Below are positions 6,614-12,926 of a DNA stretch of 31,368 nt, piece after piece; position 1 is the stretch's first letter, and the number at the start of each line of letters is the position of its first letter. This stretch comes from a virus. Location of the stretch: the IMG/VR virus record IMGVR_UViG_3300033149_001645, positions 1 to 31,368 of that record; one strand, written 5' to 3'. Below the pieces are notes generated by a model. The model was not told the origin of the DNA, ran no database searches, and saw nothing but the letters and a program-made list of their open reading frames with translations. Both the position numbers and the translations under genes were made by a program.

Positions 6614-7033
6614 CTAAAACCCCCTTGAGATTATTCTTAATTCCGCTTCGGTAATACGCGCTATATAGTGCGTTGCGCGAAACTCGTCATAGAGCAGTTC
6701 AAGGTTAAGCTGTGCATTGTCGAGTTTACGCTGAATATGTTTTAAGTTTTCGAGTACGGCTTGGTAATCTTCGCTGTTTGCTTGCCGTTTGATTAGTTCA
6801 GCCTGCCTTGTCCTTTCATTGCCGAACTTAGGCTTGCCGTTGCCATTGGTTTCTAAGGCGATTTCTGTGATTAACATGGCCTCGGCTTCCTTGAGTTCCG
6901 TTTCAGCCATCTTGAGTTCCTCGCGTATATTGTTTACAGCTTCTTTTGCTTCAAATATATATTGAGGATATTTGGCTAGCTGGTTTTTAATTTTTTCAGT
7001 TTCAAAGTGTTCAAGGATTTCACGTGCGGTCAT
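6614..7033 (-). CDS. Coiled-coil early phage protein
   Basis: 139 residues from ATG 7033 with AGGAGGGGAGAATAG upstream. Long heptad-rich helices (about 25-60 and 80-115) are separated by 'NGNGKPKFGNERTRQAEL', a segment typical of early coiled-coil proteins of Firmicute phages. It ends 4 nt before the cysteine-motif protein and is probably its partner. A Gam-like nuclease inhibitor is an alternative, but the sequence is not close enough to say so. Confidence 0.65.
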   Translation of the reverse strand: MTAREILEHFETEKIKNQLAKYPQYIFEAKEAVNNIREELKMAETELKEAEAMLITEIALETNGNGKPKFGNERTRQAELIKRQANSEDYQAVLENLKHIQRKLDNAQLNLELLYDEFRATHYIARITEAELRIISRGF

Positions 7034-7057
7034 TCTATTCTCCCCTCCTATTTATAC

Positions 7058-7231
7058 TTATTGACGAACTTCTTCGTATTTCTTCTGCCACTCGGGCGTG
7101 AATAATTCCGTGGGTAGCCCCCTGCGCCGCATTTCTTTCCAGAGTTTCATGGCCAAGGAAGCGCCATTTACTTCGGCTATCATGTGCGCTTTCATCAATT
7201 CAGCGTCGGACATTTCTTTTATACTTTTCAC
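7058..7231 (-). CDS. Small helical hypothetical protein
   Basis: 57 residues from GTG 7231, behind AAGGAGAGTGATACC; the frame runs further upstream without a ribosome site. 'MSDAELMKAHMIAEVNGASLAMKLWKEMRRRGLP' is an amphipathic helical pair. Unrecognised. The ribosome-site block GTGATACCGTG is shared with the next gene upstream. Confidence 0.6.
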   Translation of the reverse strand: MKSIKEMSDAELMKAHMIAEVNGASLAMKLWKEMRRRGLPTELFTPEWQKKYEEVRQ

Positions 7232-7244
7232 GGTATCACTCTCC

Positions 7245-7415
7245 TTAAAACGGTATATCTTCTTCCCTCTTAAACATTCCACAAATGGTATCTACGAAGT
7301 GTCTCACCTTTATGATAGCCTTCTGCCACCAAGGGGTAATTGACCATTCATACATAGCATTTAGCTTATCTGTCTCGTATGTGTCGGTGTGCTGGTCTAT
7401 TTGGAATGAGTACAC
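7245..7415 (-). CDS. Small hypothetical protein
   Basis: 56 residues from GTG 7415, preceded by AAGGAGTGATACC. The open frame continues about 50 codons upstream into a GC-rich stretch with no ribosome site and odd composition, so the short form is preferred. The C-terminal half 'WSITPWWQKAIIKVRHFVDTICGMF' is an amphipathic, membrane-active-looking helix. Function unknown. Confidence 0.5.
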   Translation of the reverse strand: MYSFQIDQHTDTYETDKLNAMYEWSITPWWQKAIIKVRHFVDTICGMFKREEDIPF

Positions 7416-7682
7416 GGTATCACTCCTTTTTGACGGGGCAGGGCCGGGTTCCCAACCGGCTCCCTTACACTTCCTTTCCCTCGGCACTGGCACGCCGCCC
7501 GCCCCATTTTTCAGCCGCCCCGCCGCCAAGCAGGAATCCTGGTCATCATCTCCTGCGCCGCCCATCCGTGAAAGCGCTTGCGCTCACCGTCCCGTCGCGT
7601 GCGGGGGCAGCCTTGATTTTCGGTTTTCATTGTGCTAAAATATGTTTTGAGCGTTTTAACGTGCCGCCTTTTGGCGGCTTTT
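7416..7682. other. GC-rich non-coding stretch
   Basis: About 270 bases with GC content clearly above the neighbours, stem-loops (for example GCCGG...CCGGC at about 7443-7460) and no reading frame with a convincing ribosome site. It contains a plus-strand promoter and terminator near its right end. It could be an origin-type region, an untranslated leader, or the relic of an acquired gene. Confidence 0.4.
7613..7641 (+). promoter_or_regulatory. Candidate plus-strand promoter
   Basis: TTGATT, 17 nt, TAAAAT on the plus strand, pointing against the leftward early operon. The predicted start near 7648 is only about 15 nt from a terminator stem. Confidence 0.45.
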
Positions 7683-7685
7683 TTA
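7648..7685 (+). ncRNA. Candidate ~38-nt terminated antisense-direction RNA
   Basis: Bounded by the promoter at 7613-7641 and the terminator at 7663-7684. It would overlap the last codon of the 7683-7991 gene. An oop-like short RNA or a transcription roadblock are the obvious readings; no experiment supports it. Confidence 0.3.
7663..7684 (+). terminator. Intrinsic terminator (rightward)
   Basis: GCCGCC-TTTT-GGCGGC followed by six T on the plus strand. The minus strand has no U-tract after the stem, so it acts only on rightward transcription although all nearby genes run leftward. Confidence 0.75.
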
Positions 7686-7991
7686 TTTGCCTTCGGCTTT
7701 GGCCAGAGCTTGACTAATTGTGTGCATCACCGGAGGCAAATCTTCTGCTTTTGCCCATATAGGCTGTTGACTTCTGATATACGCCTGCGCTTCTTTCAAC
7801 GCCTTACGCATATCCGGCGCGGCGGCTATTAGTTGAGCATTAGCCTGCTGATTTCCGTTACCCCAATTCCCGTATACGCGAGCAATTTGCTGCCCTTCTT
7901 TGCCATACTCACCAAAACATGGTGTTACTATTGGCGTACCGCCTCCATCGTTCCATTTGCCTACTCTCCACGGCCCTGGTGTAAACTTCAC
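7683..7991 (-). CDS. Conserved small phage protein ('NAQLIAAAPDM' type)
   Basis: 102 residues from GTG 7991 (GGGAGGTGGTAAGG upstream). It has the hallmark of a widespread family of small phage proteins: N-terminal 'FTPGPWRVG', a middle 'QQIARVYG', and 'ANAQLIAAAPDMRKALKEA' leading into a helix. These are common in early and accessory regions of temperate phages; their function is not established. Confidence 0.8.
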   Translation of the reverse strand: MKFTPGPWRVGKWNDGGGTPIVTPCFGEYGKEGQQIARVYGNWGNGNQQANAQLIAAAPDMRKALKEAQAYIRSQQPIWAKAEDLPPVMHTISQALAKAEGK

Positions 7992-7993
7992 CC

Positions 7994-8248
7994 TTACCAC
8001 CTCCCGTAAACTATTCGTTCAATTATTTCGCGCCTTTCGTTTTCCGCTTCGTATTTTGCTTTTTCTACTTCCGCCAGCCATTGTACAACAACACTTCTCA
8101 ACGCTTCTCTGTGCGCATTTCGGCTGTACTCAAATTTCTGCGCGGTCTCCGGTTTATAAATCCCGTCATTCGCCTGTCTTAGCTTCAAATTGTACTCGCT
8201 TACCCGCGCCGCATGGTGGAAGATTTCATCTTCAAGCCGTTCAAGCAC
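7994..8248 (-). CDS. Small helical hypothetical protein
   Basis: 84 residues from GTG 8248, behind GAGGGGGAGGAAGGCGA. It overlaps the end of the preceding gene by 49 nt; a longer open frame upstream has an implausible arginine-rich composition and is a shadow. Mostly helical (ERLEDEIFHHAARVSEYNLKLRQ, WLAEVEKAKYEAENERREIIERI). Unknown function. Confidence 0.55.
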   Translation of the reverse strand: MLERLEDEIFHHAARVSEYNLKLRQANDGIYKPETAQKFEYSRNAHREALRSVVVQWLAEVEKAKYEAENERREIIERIVYGRW

Positions 8249-8430
8249 TCGCCTTCCTCCCCCTCCTCTTTCAATATTCTCCGAATTTTCGCCGCCGTGC
8301 GTTCGTAGACTTCTGCCATGCCGCGATAGTTGCCGTCGAGCCACTCGGTCAGCGGCTTTTTGTCCTTGCAGTATTTTGCAAGGTCTTCGTAGCTTTCGGC
8401 AAGGCAAAGGAGTTTTTGTTCCAGGTTCAC
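8200..8430 (-). CDS. Small helical hypothetical protein
   Basis: 76 residues from GTG 8430 with GGGAGGGACGATAAA upstream; the GTG overlaps the previous stop (GTGA). It consists of helices rich in charge (LAESYEDLAKYCKDKKPLTEWL, VYERTAAKIRRILKEEGEEGE). Unrecognised. Confidence 0.6.
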   Translation of the reverse strand: MNLEQKLLCLAESYEDLAKYCKDKKPLTEWLDGNYRGMAEVYERTAAKIRRILKEEGEEGECLNGLKMKSSTMRRG

Positions 8431-8531
8431 TTTATCGTCCCTCCCGATTTAAAGTACTGCGCCCACTTCCGCTTCCGTCTTAGCTCGTCAAGCCACTCGT
8501 CGAACCAGCGGCGGATCCATTTGATTGGCAC
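8427..8531 (-). CDS. 34-residue basic amphipathic protein
   Basis: GTG 8531 follows GAGGGGGTGAAGCG and opens a 34-residue protein beginning MPIKWIRRWFDEWLDELRRK. Its stop overlaps the next start by GTGA. The good ribosome site, the tight coupling and the start region duplicated at 8894 support it as a real gene. A helical, tryptophan-rich, basic peptide could bind membrane, RNA or another protein; nothing more can be said. Confidence 0.55.
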   Translation of the reverse strand: MPIKWIRRWFDEWLDELRRKRKWAQYFKSGGTIK

Positions 8532-8561
8532 CGCTTCACCCCCTCAACATGTGTTTGGTTT
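8529..8561 (-). repeat. Duplicated ~33-bp gene-start segment, copy 1
   Basis: Runs from AACCAAACAC through the 13-bp motif and GAGGGGGTGA to the GTG start. It matches 8892-8924 with about five differences, so motif plus ribosome site plus start has been copied as a unit. Confidence 0.7.
8545..8557 (-). repeat. 13-bp motif copy (CAAACACATGTTG)
   Basis: Exact copy in the short gap between the 103-residue zinc protein gene and the 34-residue gene. GAGGGGGTG follows directly. Confidence 0.75.
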
Positions 8562-8582
8562 GCATTAAACTCCACTTTTCAT

Positions 8583-8894
8583 TTATTCCTTTATAAAATT
8601 TGGTAATTTGATTTTAGGTGGACCGTCTTTGTAAACTGGTCTTCCGCACTCGTTTTCTTTGTCTAGTCGAAAATAACTTTCTCCTTTATGAATTTGCCTA
8701 GGTTCAAATTCCTCGTCCTTGTGCCAATCAACATGAACCATATCTAGGGCGCCACATTCAGGACATATAATACAGAATGGACAGGGCATTTTCTTTTTCC
8801 CGGGCGGCCCTTCTACACCTACTTCTAGGTACATTCTTTCTTCGTGTCCGCAACTTTCGCAACGATACAGCATTGAACCCCAAACTTTTTTCAC
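8583..8894 (-). CDS. Small zinc-ribbon protein
   Basis: 103 residues from GTG 8894, preceded by GAGGGGGTGAGACG; its start overlaps the previous stop (GTGA). Three cysteine pairs are visible: 'YRCESCG', 'PCPFCIICPECG' and a later 'NECGRP'. The first and the CPEC pair can form one zinc ribbon around 'HEERMYLEVGVEG'. Such proteins are frequent in early phage operons, with nucleic-acid or host-protein binding as the usual guess. Confidence 0.6.
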   Translation of the reverse strand: MKKVWGSMLYRCESCGHEERMYLEVGVEGPPGKKKMPCPFCIICPECGALDMVHVDWHKDEEFEPRQIHKGESYFRLDKENECGRPVYKDGPPKIKLPNFIKE

Positions 8895-9109
8895 CGTCTC
8901 ACCCCCTCAACGTGTGTTTGGTTTTGGGCCTCCTTCCTGCCAGGATCAGGCCAATAACAGTCTAATGTTTTCCCCTGCGGGCTTTGTATAAGCCTAGCAT
9001 GTTCAAGGATTCCACAATAGGGCAAACCATAGAAGTAGAGAAACTTTTTGCATCCTTTGCAGTATTTGGCTTTGTTAATATCCGCAAAGTATTTAGGTTT
9101 GTTATTCAC
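8891..9109 (-). CDS. Small cysteine-rich protein
   Basis: 72 residues from GTG 9109 (AAGGAAG eight bases upstream, GTGA overlap with the previous stop). 'YCKGCKKFLYFYGLPYCGILEH' and a later 'LDCYWPD' give four cysteines in zinc-ribbon spacing. It sits between two other cysteine-rich genes in one coupled run. Unknown function. Confidence 0.6.
   Translation of the reverse strand: MNNKPKYFADINKAKYCKGCKKFLYFYGLPYCGILEHARLIQSPQGKTLDCYWPDPGRKEAQNQTHVEGVRR
8892..8924 (-). repeat. Duplicated ~33-bp gene-start segment, copy 2
   Basis: Partner of 8529-8561, here overlapping the last codons of the upstream gene. Confidence 0.7.
8908..8920 (-). repeat. 13-bp motif variant (CAAACACACGTTG)
   Basis: One substitution from the consensus at the ninth base. 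The position relative to the ribosome site is the same as in the 8545 copy. Confidence 0.65.
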
Positions 9110-9303
9110 AATGAGCACTTCCTTTTTTGTGTTGACGGCAGTTCCTGCCATCCTACATATCGGTAACCTTTTAAGGTCTTCCCCGGCTTGTCGTGGTCGT
9201 ATTTACATGCCGGGTTGCAGTAATGAATGTATCCCTGCTTATCTACCGAAAACTTGCACCCACAAGGGTAATCGTATATTTTGCCCTTTTCGTATAACTT
9301 CAT
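9106..9303 (-). CDS. Small cysteine-rich protein
   Basis: 65 residues from ATG 9303 with GAAAGGAAG upstream; an in-frame GTG at 9327 lies inside the repeat motif and before the ribosome site, so it is not used. 'YPCGCKFSVDKQGYIHYCNPACKYDH' contains four cysteines plus histidines in a knuckle-like arrangement. Function unknown; first of three consecutive cysteine-rich genes. Confidence 0.6.
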   Translation of the reverse strand: MKLYEKGKIYDYPCGCKFSVDKQGYIHYCNPACKYDHDKPGKTLKGYRYVGWQELPSTQKRKCSL

Positions 9304-9320
9304 TTTTTTAACTTCCTTTC

Positions 9321-10019
9321 TCAACACGTGTTTGATTTTAATAACTTCCCAATATAGTCCACACCTTTTGCCGTAACCAGCGTCTGCGCCTTGTTAATCG
9401 TGTTCCCACCCATTGCTATAGGCTTTTCGATTACACGGAAGTATCCGGCATCAATGTACCGCTGATAAGGCACGTTGTTTGCCATGAGTATTTTCTTTTC
9501 GCGCAAGAACTCAAACAGTTTGTTGCGGCCAATGTCCAGCGACTTTGCTACTACGCCGACGGGTTGTGCGTTTTTGCCGCCTAAAAACATGTCGTGCATT
9601 TCGGCTTTAGGCTTTAACCGCTCGTTTTCTTCGGCAAGGTCGGCGGCTAGCCGTAAGGCTTCTGGGTAGGTTTTGGGAATTTGGTACTGGCCTATTGAAT
9701 AGGAGCCGGTTTTGCGGATTGACGGCAAGACCTCATGTTTCACCCAGCGTTTAAATTTTTTAGCTTCGGGTTTTCTGCTGGTCATGATTAACTCATATAA
9801 ACCCGGCTCGCTAACTACAACCATTTCCTGATTTCCGCCAGGGGTGTCGATTAAAACTACACCCTTTTCATCATGATCTAATCTGCTTACCGCATCTCTA
9901 CTGTTGACAATCTCTAATATGTTGCAAACGTCTTTTGCAACAAACCAGGGCTCCCCGTCTTTAATGATTGTGCGAACCTCTTTGCCTTGATAATCAAACA
10001 CTTGTTGGAGTTGGTTCAT
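9321..10019 (-). CDS. Phage antirepressor, BRO-N plus ANT domains
   Basis: 232 residues from ATG 10019, with GGAAGGAGG about ten bases upstream. The BRO-N domain covers ~1-105: 'VRTIIKDGEPWFVAKDVCNILEI', 'VSRLDHDEKGVV', 'MVVVSEPGLYELIMTSRKPEAKKFKRWVKHEVLPSIRKTG'. The C-terminal ANT/KilAC-like domain covers ~120-232: 'VGVVAKSLDIGRNKLFEFLREKKILM', 'GYFRVIEKP', 'TLVTAKGVDYIGKLL'. These proteins counteract phage repressors or bind DNA during induction. It lies early in the leftward operon behind Cro, as expected. Its last codons and stop lie within a 13-bp motif copy. Confidence 0.92.
   Translation of the reverse strand: MNQLQQVFDYQGKEVRTIIKDGEPWFVAKDVCNILEIVNSRDAVSRLDHDEKGVVLIDTPGGNQEMVVVSEPGLYELIMTSRKPEAKKFKRWVKHEVLPSIRKTGSYSIGQYQIPKTYPEALRLAADLAEENERLKPKAEMHDMFLGGKNAQPVGVVAKSLDIGRNKLFEFLREKKILMANNVPYQRYIDAGYFRVIEKPIAMGGNTINKAQTLVTAKGVDYIGKLLKSNTC
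9322..9334 (-). repeat. 13-bp motif copy (CAAACACGTGTTG)
   Basis: Exact copy overlapping the antirepressor stop codon. GAGAAAGG, the ribosome site of the next gene, follows directly. Confidence 0.75.
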
Positions 10020-10143
10020 TTAACGTGGCCTCCTTCCTTTCTTGCTCCAGGGCCAGTTCGATAAGGAAAGCTAAAAACTGTATTTTTTTCTCCTGGTTGT
10101 TCCCGCGTGTAACTTTGATGGTAGGTTGATGAGGCTTGCCCAT
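9994..10143 (-). CDS. 49-residue hypothetical protein
   Basis: ATG 10143 follows AAAGGAGGGATTTA and opens MGKPHQPTIKVTRGNNQEKK; a helix QFLAFLIELALEQERKEA follows and the frame stops inside the antirepressor start region (26-nt overlap). The strong ribosome site and its place between Cro and antirepressor support it. Function unknown, possibly a small DNA-binding or regulatory partner. Confidence 0.6.
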   Translation of the reverse strand: MGKPHQPTIKVTRGNNQEKKIQFLAFLIELALEQERKEATLNEPTPTSV

Positions 10144-10155
10144 TAAATCCCTCCT

Positions 10156-10389
10156 TTATTCAGTACCTGTGGGTCTTATGTGCGGTTTTGTTACTTCAGA
10201 AGGTATAAAAATATCTTCTACGCAGCAATTTAAAGCATGAGCTATTTTGAGGGCTACTTCTACGCTGGGGTTTCTTTTACCGCCTTCAATGCGGGTATAA
10301 GCTGTTCTGTCTATACCTGCCTTTTTTGCAACTTCGGCTTGCGTCAAACTCATCTCTTTTCGTTTTTGAAACAGTCTTTCACGTTTCAT
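10156..10389 (-). CDS. Cro-like XRE-family HTH regulator
   Basis: 77 residues from ATG 10389 (AGAGGTGGTAGAG upstream). An XRE helix-turn-helix fills residues ~5-60: 'RKEMSLTQAEVAKKAGIDRTAYTRIEGGKRNPSVEVALKIAHALNCCVEDIF'. It is the first gene of the leftward operon, divergent from the repressor, the classic place of Cro. It is probably expressed from the promoter at 10457-10429, where operator-like repeats overlap the -10. Confidence 0.88.
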   Translation of the reverse strand: MKRERLFQKRKEMSLTQAEVAKKAGIDRTAYTRIEGGKRNPSVEVALKIAHALNCCVEDIFIPSEVTKPHIRPTGTE

Positions 10390-10428
10390 CTCTACCACCT
10401 CTTTTGTTGTGCGCCTCTGTCACCTATT

Positions 10429-10457
10429 ATTATAAGTGCGTTTACGTCACCTGTCAA
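10429..10457 (-). promoter_or_regulatory. Leftward early promoter
   Basis: Consensus TTGACA (10457-10452), 17-nt spacer, consensus TATAAT (10434-10429) on the minus strand, reading into the Cro-like gene. Operator half-sites overlap both boxes. Confidence 0.9.
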
Positions 10458-10501
10458 GGGGTAAATTAAAAATTTTGTGCGGAAATTTCACTTTTATTAT
10501 G

Positions 10502-10530
10502 TTGCAAATAGTCACGTTATAGGTAATAAT
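10502..10530 (+). promoter_or_regulatory. Candidate repressor promoter
   Basis: TTGCAA, 16-17 nt, TAATAA/AATAAT on the plus strand upstream of the repressor gene, overlapping the tandem ATAGGTAATA repeats. This is consistent with autoregulation. Confidence 0.5.
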
Positions 10531-10563
10531 AGGTAATAGTAAAAATAAAGGAAGGTGATAATA

Positions 10564-11214
10564 ATGAAGGAAGACAAAAAGGCAAGTAACTTGCTTGGAG
10601 AAAGGTTACGAGAATTAAGAAAACAGAAAAACTTGACACAAGATGAACTTGCAAAATTAATCTCTACTTCCAGGTCTAGCTTGACTTATTGGGAATTAGG
10701 TAAAAGAAATCCCGATTTTGTCACACTTAAAAAATTGGCCAATTATTTTAATGTGTCTACAGATTATTTACTTGGTCGTACTGATAATCCGTACTATTTG
10801 CTACCAGATGCTGACAGTATTGATTATGATGAATCTATCCCCATCCCGATTTACGGTGAAGTGCGAGCCGGAAAGCCTATGTTTGCCCATGAAGAATTGC
10901 TTGGTTATGAATATTTACCAAAAGATTTTGCACGCGGCGGTGATTACTTTTTTCTCCGTGTCAAAGGTGACAGTATGATTAATGAAGGTATAAAAGAAAA
11001 TGACTTGGTATTAGTGAGAAAGCAACCTGTGTTAGAAAACGGGCAAATAGGTGTCGTGATTGTAAATAATGAAGCAACAATAAAAAAATTCTATCGTAAC
11101 GGCAACGTAATAATACTCAAGCCAGAAAATCCGGCATATGAACCAAAAGCATATCCTATTGAAAACGTTTATATTGTTGGAAGGGTTGTTAAATCAATAA
11201 GAGACCATAGATGA
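10564..11214 (+). CDS. LexA/CI-like phage repressor (XRE HTH plus S24 peptidase)
   Basis: 216 residues from ATG 10564; a GTG at 10555 is part of the ribosome site AAGGAAGGTG. The N-terminal XRE domain covers residues ~10-65 (LRELRKQKNLTQDELAKLISTSRSSLTYWELGKR). The C-terminal S24 domain has a likely self-cleavage bond Ala102-Gly103 (EVRAGKP), catalytic Ser137 (VKGDSM) and Lys174 (ATIKKF). Such repressors hold lysogeny and self-cleave on RecA filaments, so induction by DNA damage is expected. It is divergent from Cro and ends 10 nt before the recombinase, with which it is probably co-transcribed. Confidence 0.93.
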   Translation: MKEDKKASNLLGERLRELRKQKNLTQDELAKLISTSRSSLTYWELGKRNPDFVTLKKLANYFNVSTDYLLGRTDNPYYLLPDADSIDYDESIPIPIYGEVRAGKPMFAHEELLGYEYLPKDFARGGDYFFLRVKGDSMINEGIKENDLVLVRKQPVLENGQIGVVIVNNEATIKKFYRNGNVIILKPENPAYEPKAYPIENVYIVGRVVKSIRDHR

Positions 11215-11224
11215 AGGTGATACC

Positions 11225-12712
11225 ATGCAGGCAGCAATATACCTCCGCGTATCGACCGACGAACAGGCCAGGGAAGGCTTTTCTATCGACAGCCAGAAGG
11301 AGCGACTGGACGCCTTCTGCAAATCCCAGGACTGGGCTATATACGACTATTACATTGACGACGGTTACTCCGGCAAGGACTTGGACAGGCCCGCCGTGAA
11401 GCAGCTCCTAAAAGACGCAAAAGAAAAGAAATTTGACATTGTGCTTATTTATAGATTGGACAGGTTCTCCCGCCGCGCCCTAGACCTGCTTAAAGTAGTA
11501 GAGGAAGTCTTTGAACCGAACAAAATATTTCTGCGTTCGGCCACAGAGCCGTTTGACACTTCCACAAACGCGGGCAGAATGATGCTAACCATGCTGGTAG
11601 CCTTCGCGCAGTTTGAACGCGAAAGCATTGCCGAGCGGGTGAAAATGAACATGATGCACAAAGCGAAGCGCGGTGAATGGTGCGGCGCAAACCAGGCTCC
11701 GTACGGCTATAAGAACGTTGATAAGAAGCTGGTCGTCGTGCCGGAGGAAGCGGCAGTTATAAGGAAGATATTTGAGTGGTACGCTTCCGGCAGGTACGGC
11801 TTGAGAAGCCTGTGCGAAAAACTGAATAACTGCGGCTTCCGCACCAGGCGGGGCAATTATTGGGTTACTCCTGCATTGAGAAACGTGATTGTAAACCCCG
11901 TCTACGCGGGGTATATGGCGTGGAACAGGACGAAGCGCAAAAACACGAAGACGATCCGCCGCAAACCTTCGGAATGGGTAGTTTCCGAAGGCCGGCACGA
12001 AGCAATAATTTCTAAGGAACTTTTTGACCAAGCGCAGAAAATTCTCAAAGAAAGGGCAAAATATACTCCCAGGTCCGCCGGCAGTCCTTATCCTTTAACC
12101 GGTCTCGTGTACTGCGGCAACTGCGGCAGCAAATATCGCGGCTGGTACAAAAAAGCCAAAAAGCCGGGTAGGTTAGTTTATTATTACCGCTGCAGTGGGT
12201 ATATGACTGGTAAGATATGCAAGTCGCCTCATATCCAAACGCATAACTTAGAAGAATATGTTATTTCAAAGATTGAAAGGCTTGGCGAGGACGAAAAAAG
12301 AATCGCTGCCGCATATAAACAAGTTATGGCTGCGAATGAGAGTAAAATGGCCACATTTAAAGCAGAAATGCAGAACGCTAAGAAAACGCTTGAATCAATA
12401 GCAAACAAGAAGAAGCGGTACTTTGAAGCGTTTGAAAATAACCTGTTAAATCCGAGCGATATAAAAGAAAGGATCCATGAATTAAACTTGGAACAAGAAA
12501 AAATAAGAGAAAGAATTCAACAATTGGAAGTGTCGCTGTCAAACCTAGACAATCGCACTGGGCATTTTGAAGAAATTGCCGAGAAAATAAAAAATATCCG
12601 CAAGCTGTGGGAAGCTGCAGATACAGAACAGCGTAAAATGCTGATGCACTTAGTTGTTAAAAAGATTATAATTCACGATAGAGACAATATTGAACTAATT
12701 CTGCATTTTTAA
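11225..12712 (+). CDS. Large serine recombinase (phage integrase)
   Basis: 495 residues, AGGTGATACC before the ATG. The catalytic resolvase domain (1-~150) has Ser10 in 'AIYLRVSTDEQ', then 'YRLDRFSRRALDLL' and 'MLTMLVAFAQFERESIAERV'. A recombinase domain (~160-265) follows, then a zinc ribbon ('GLVYCGNCGSKYRGW' and 'YYYRCSGYMTGKICKSPHI') and a long coiled coil (~365-450) of the type that controls integration direction. It joins attP to attB; excision normally needs a directionality factor, which could be any of the small unknown genes. GC content is slightly above that of the repressor gene, hinting at modular exchange. Confidence 0.95.
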   Translation: MQAAIYLRVSTDEQAREGFSIDSQKERLDAFCKSQDWAIYDYYIDDGYSGKDLDRPAVKQLLKDAKEKKFDIVLIYRLDRFSRRALDLLKVVEEVFEPNKIFLRSATEPFDTSTNAGRMMLTMLVAFAQFERESIAERVKMNMMHKAKRGEWCGANQAPYGYKNVDKKLVVVPEEAAVIRKIFEWYASGRYGLRSLCEKLNNCGFRTRRGNYWVTPALRNVIVNPVYAGYMAWNRTKRKNTKTIRRKPSEWVVSEGRHEAIISKELFDQAQKILKERAKYTPRSAGSPYPLTGLVYCGNCGSKYRGWYKKAKKPGRLVYYYRCSGYMTGKICKSPHIQTHNLEEYVISKIERLGEDEKRIAAAYKQVMAANESKMATFKAEMQNAKKTLESIANKKKRYFEAFENNLLNPSDIKERIHELNLEQEKIRERIQQLEVSLSNLDNRTGHFEEIAEKIKNIRKLWEAADTEQRKMLMHLVVKKIIIHDRDNIELILHF

Positions 12713-12732
12713 GGTACTCTGCCGCCTACAAG

Positions 12733-12790
12733 GAGTTGTCTTACTAAAAGCGTCGGCTGGCCGACTTTTTCGGAAAGACAACTCTTTTTT
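12733..12790 (+). terminator. Intrinsic terminator after the recombinase
   Basis: GAGTTGTCTT (12733-12742) pairs with AAGACAACTC (12775-12784), then six T. A second small hairpin, GTCGG-CTGG-CCGAC plus TTTTT, is nested inside. Confidence 0.85.
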
Positions 12791-12795
12791 CTTTG

Positions 12796-12845
12796 CTTTG
12801 CACACCAAGATTTTACTTCGTTTTGTCGCTAAAATCAACATAAAA
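12796..12845. other. Candidate attP region
   Basis: The only untranscribed gap between the recombinase and the lysis genes, bounded by facing terminators. It contains an inverted repeat GATTTTA / TAAAATC with 14 nt between, the size range of serine-integrase sites. The crossover dinucleotide cannot be identified without the bacterial junction. Confidence 0.4.
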
Positions 12846-12875
12846 TGAAAAAATAACCCCGGCACATGGCCGGGG
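12845..12875 (-). terminator. Intrinsic terminator of the lysis operon (leftward)
   Basis: On the minus strand CCCCGGC-CATGT-GCCGGGG is followed by TTATTTTTT. It ends leftward late transcription before the recombinase. Confidence 0.8.
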
Positions 12876-12926
12876 CATCAGGGGGAAAATTGAGTGCCTT
12901 CACTAGACAAGCAAAGGCATCACTCC

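Larger units (their letters stand above)
10419..10538. promoter_or_regulatory. Lysis-lysogeny operator region
   Basis: Repeated short elements lie between the divergent regulators. GTCACCT occurs at 10419-10425 and 10446-10452, and GTCACGT at 10511-10517. ATAGGTAATA is repeated in tandem at 10519-10528 and 10529-10538, and its inverse (ACCTATTATTAT) overlaps the leftward -10 at 10422-10433. This is the layout of CI/Cro operators. Confidence 0.65.

Noticed and set aside
7245-7565. Longer N-terminal extension of the 56-residue gene (a Gly/Pro/Arg-rich 106-residue frame)
   Set aside because: No ribosome site at its start and odd composition; GTG 7415 has a strong site.
8533-8562. Nine-codon frame MQTKHMLRG across the 8545 motif copy
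   Set aside because: Produced by the repeat itself; weak ribosome site and no conservation at the other copies.
7900-8568. 222-codon plus-strand open frame
   Set aside because: Runs antisense across four well-supported, coupled minus-strand genes.
9995-10007. CAAACACTTGTTG, near match to the 13-bp motif on the plus strand
   Set aside because: One mismatch and opposite orientation, and it encodes a QQVF stretch; a similar coding match occurs near 29600, so it was not counted as a firm copy.
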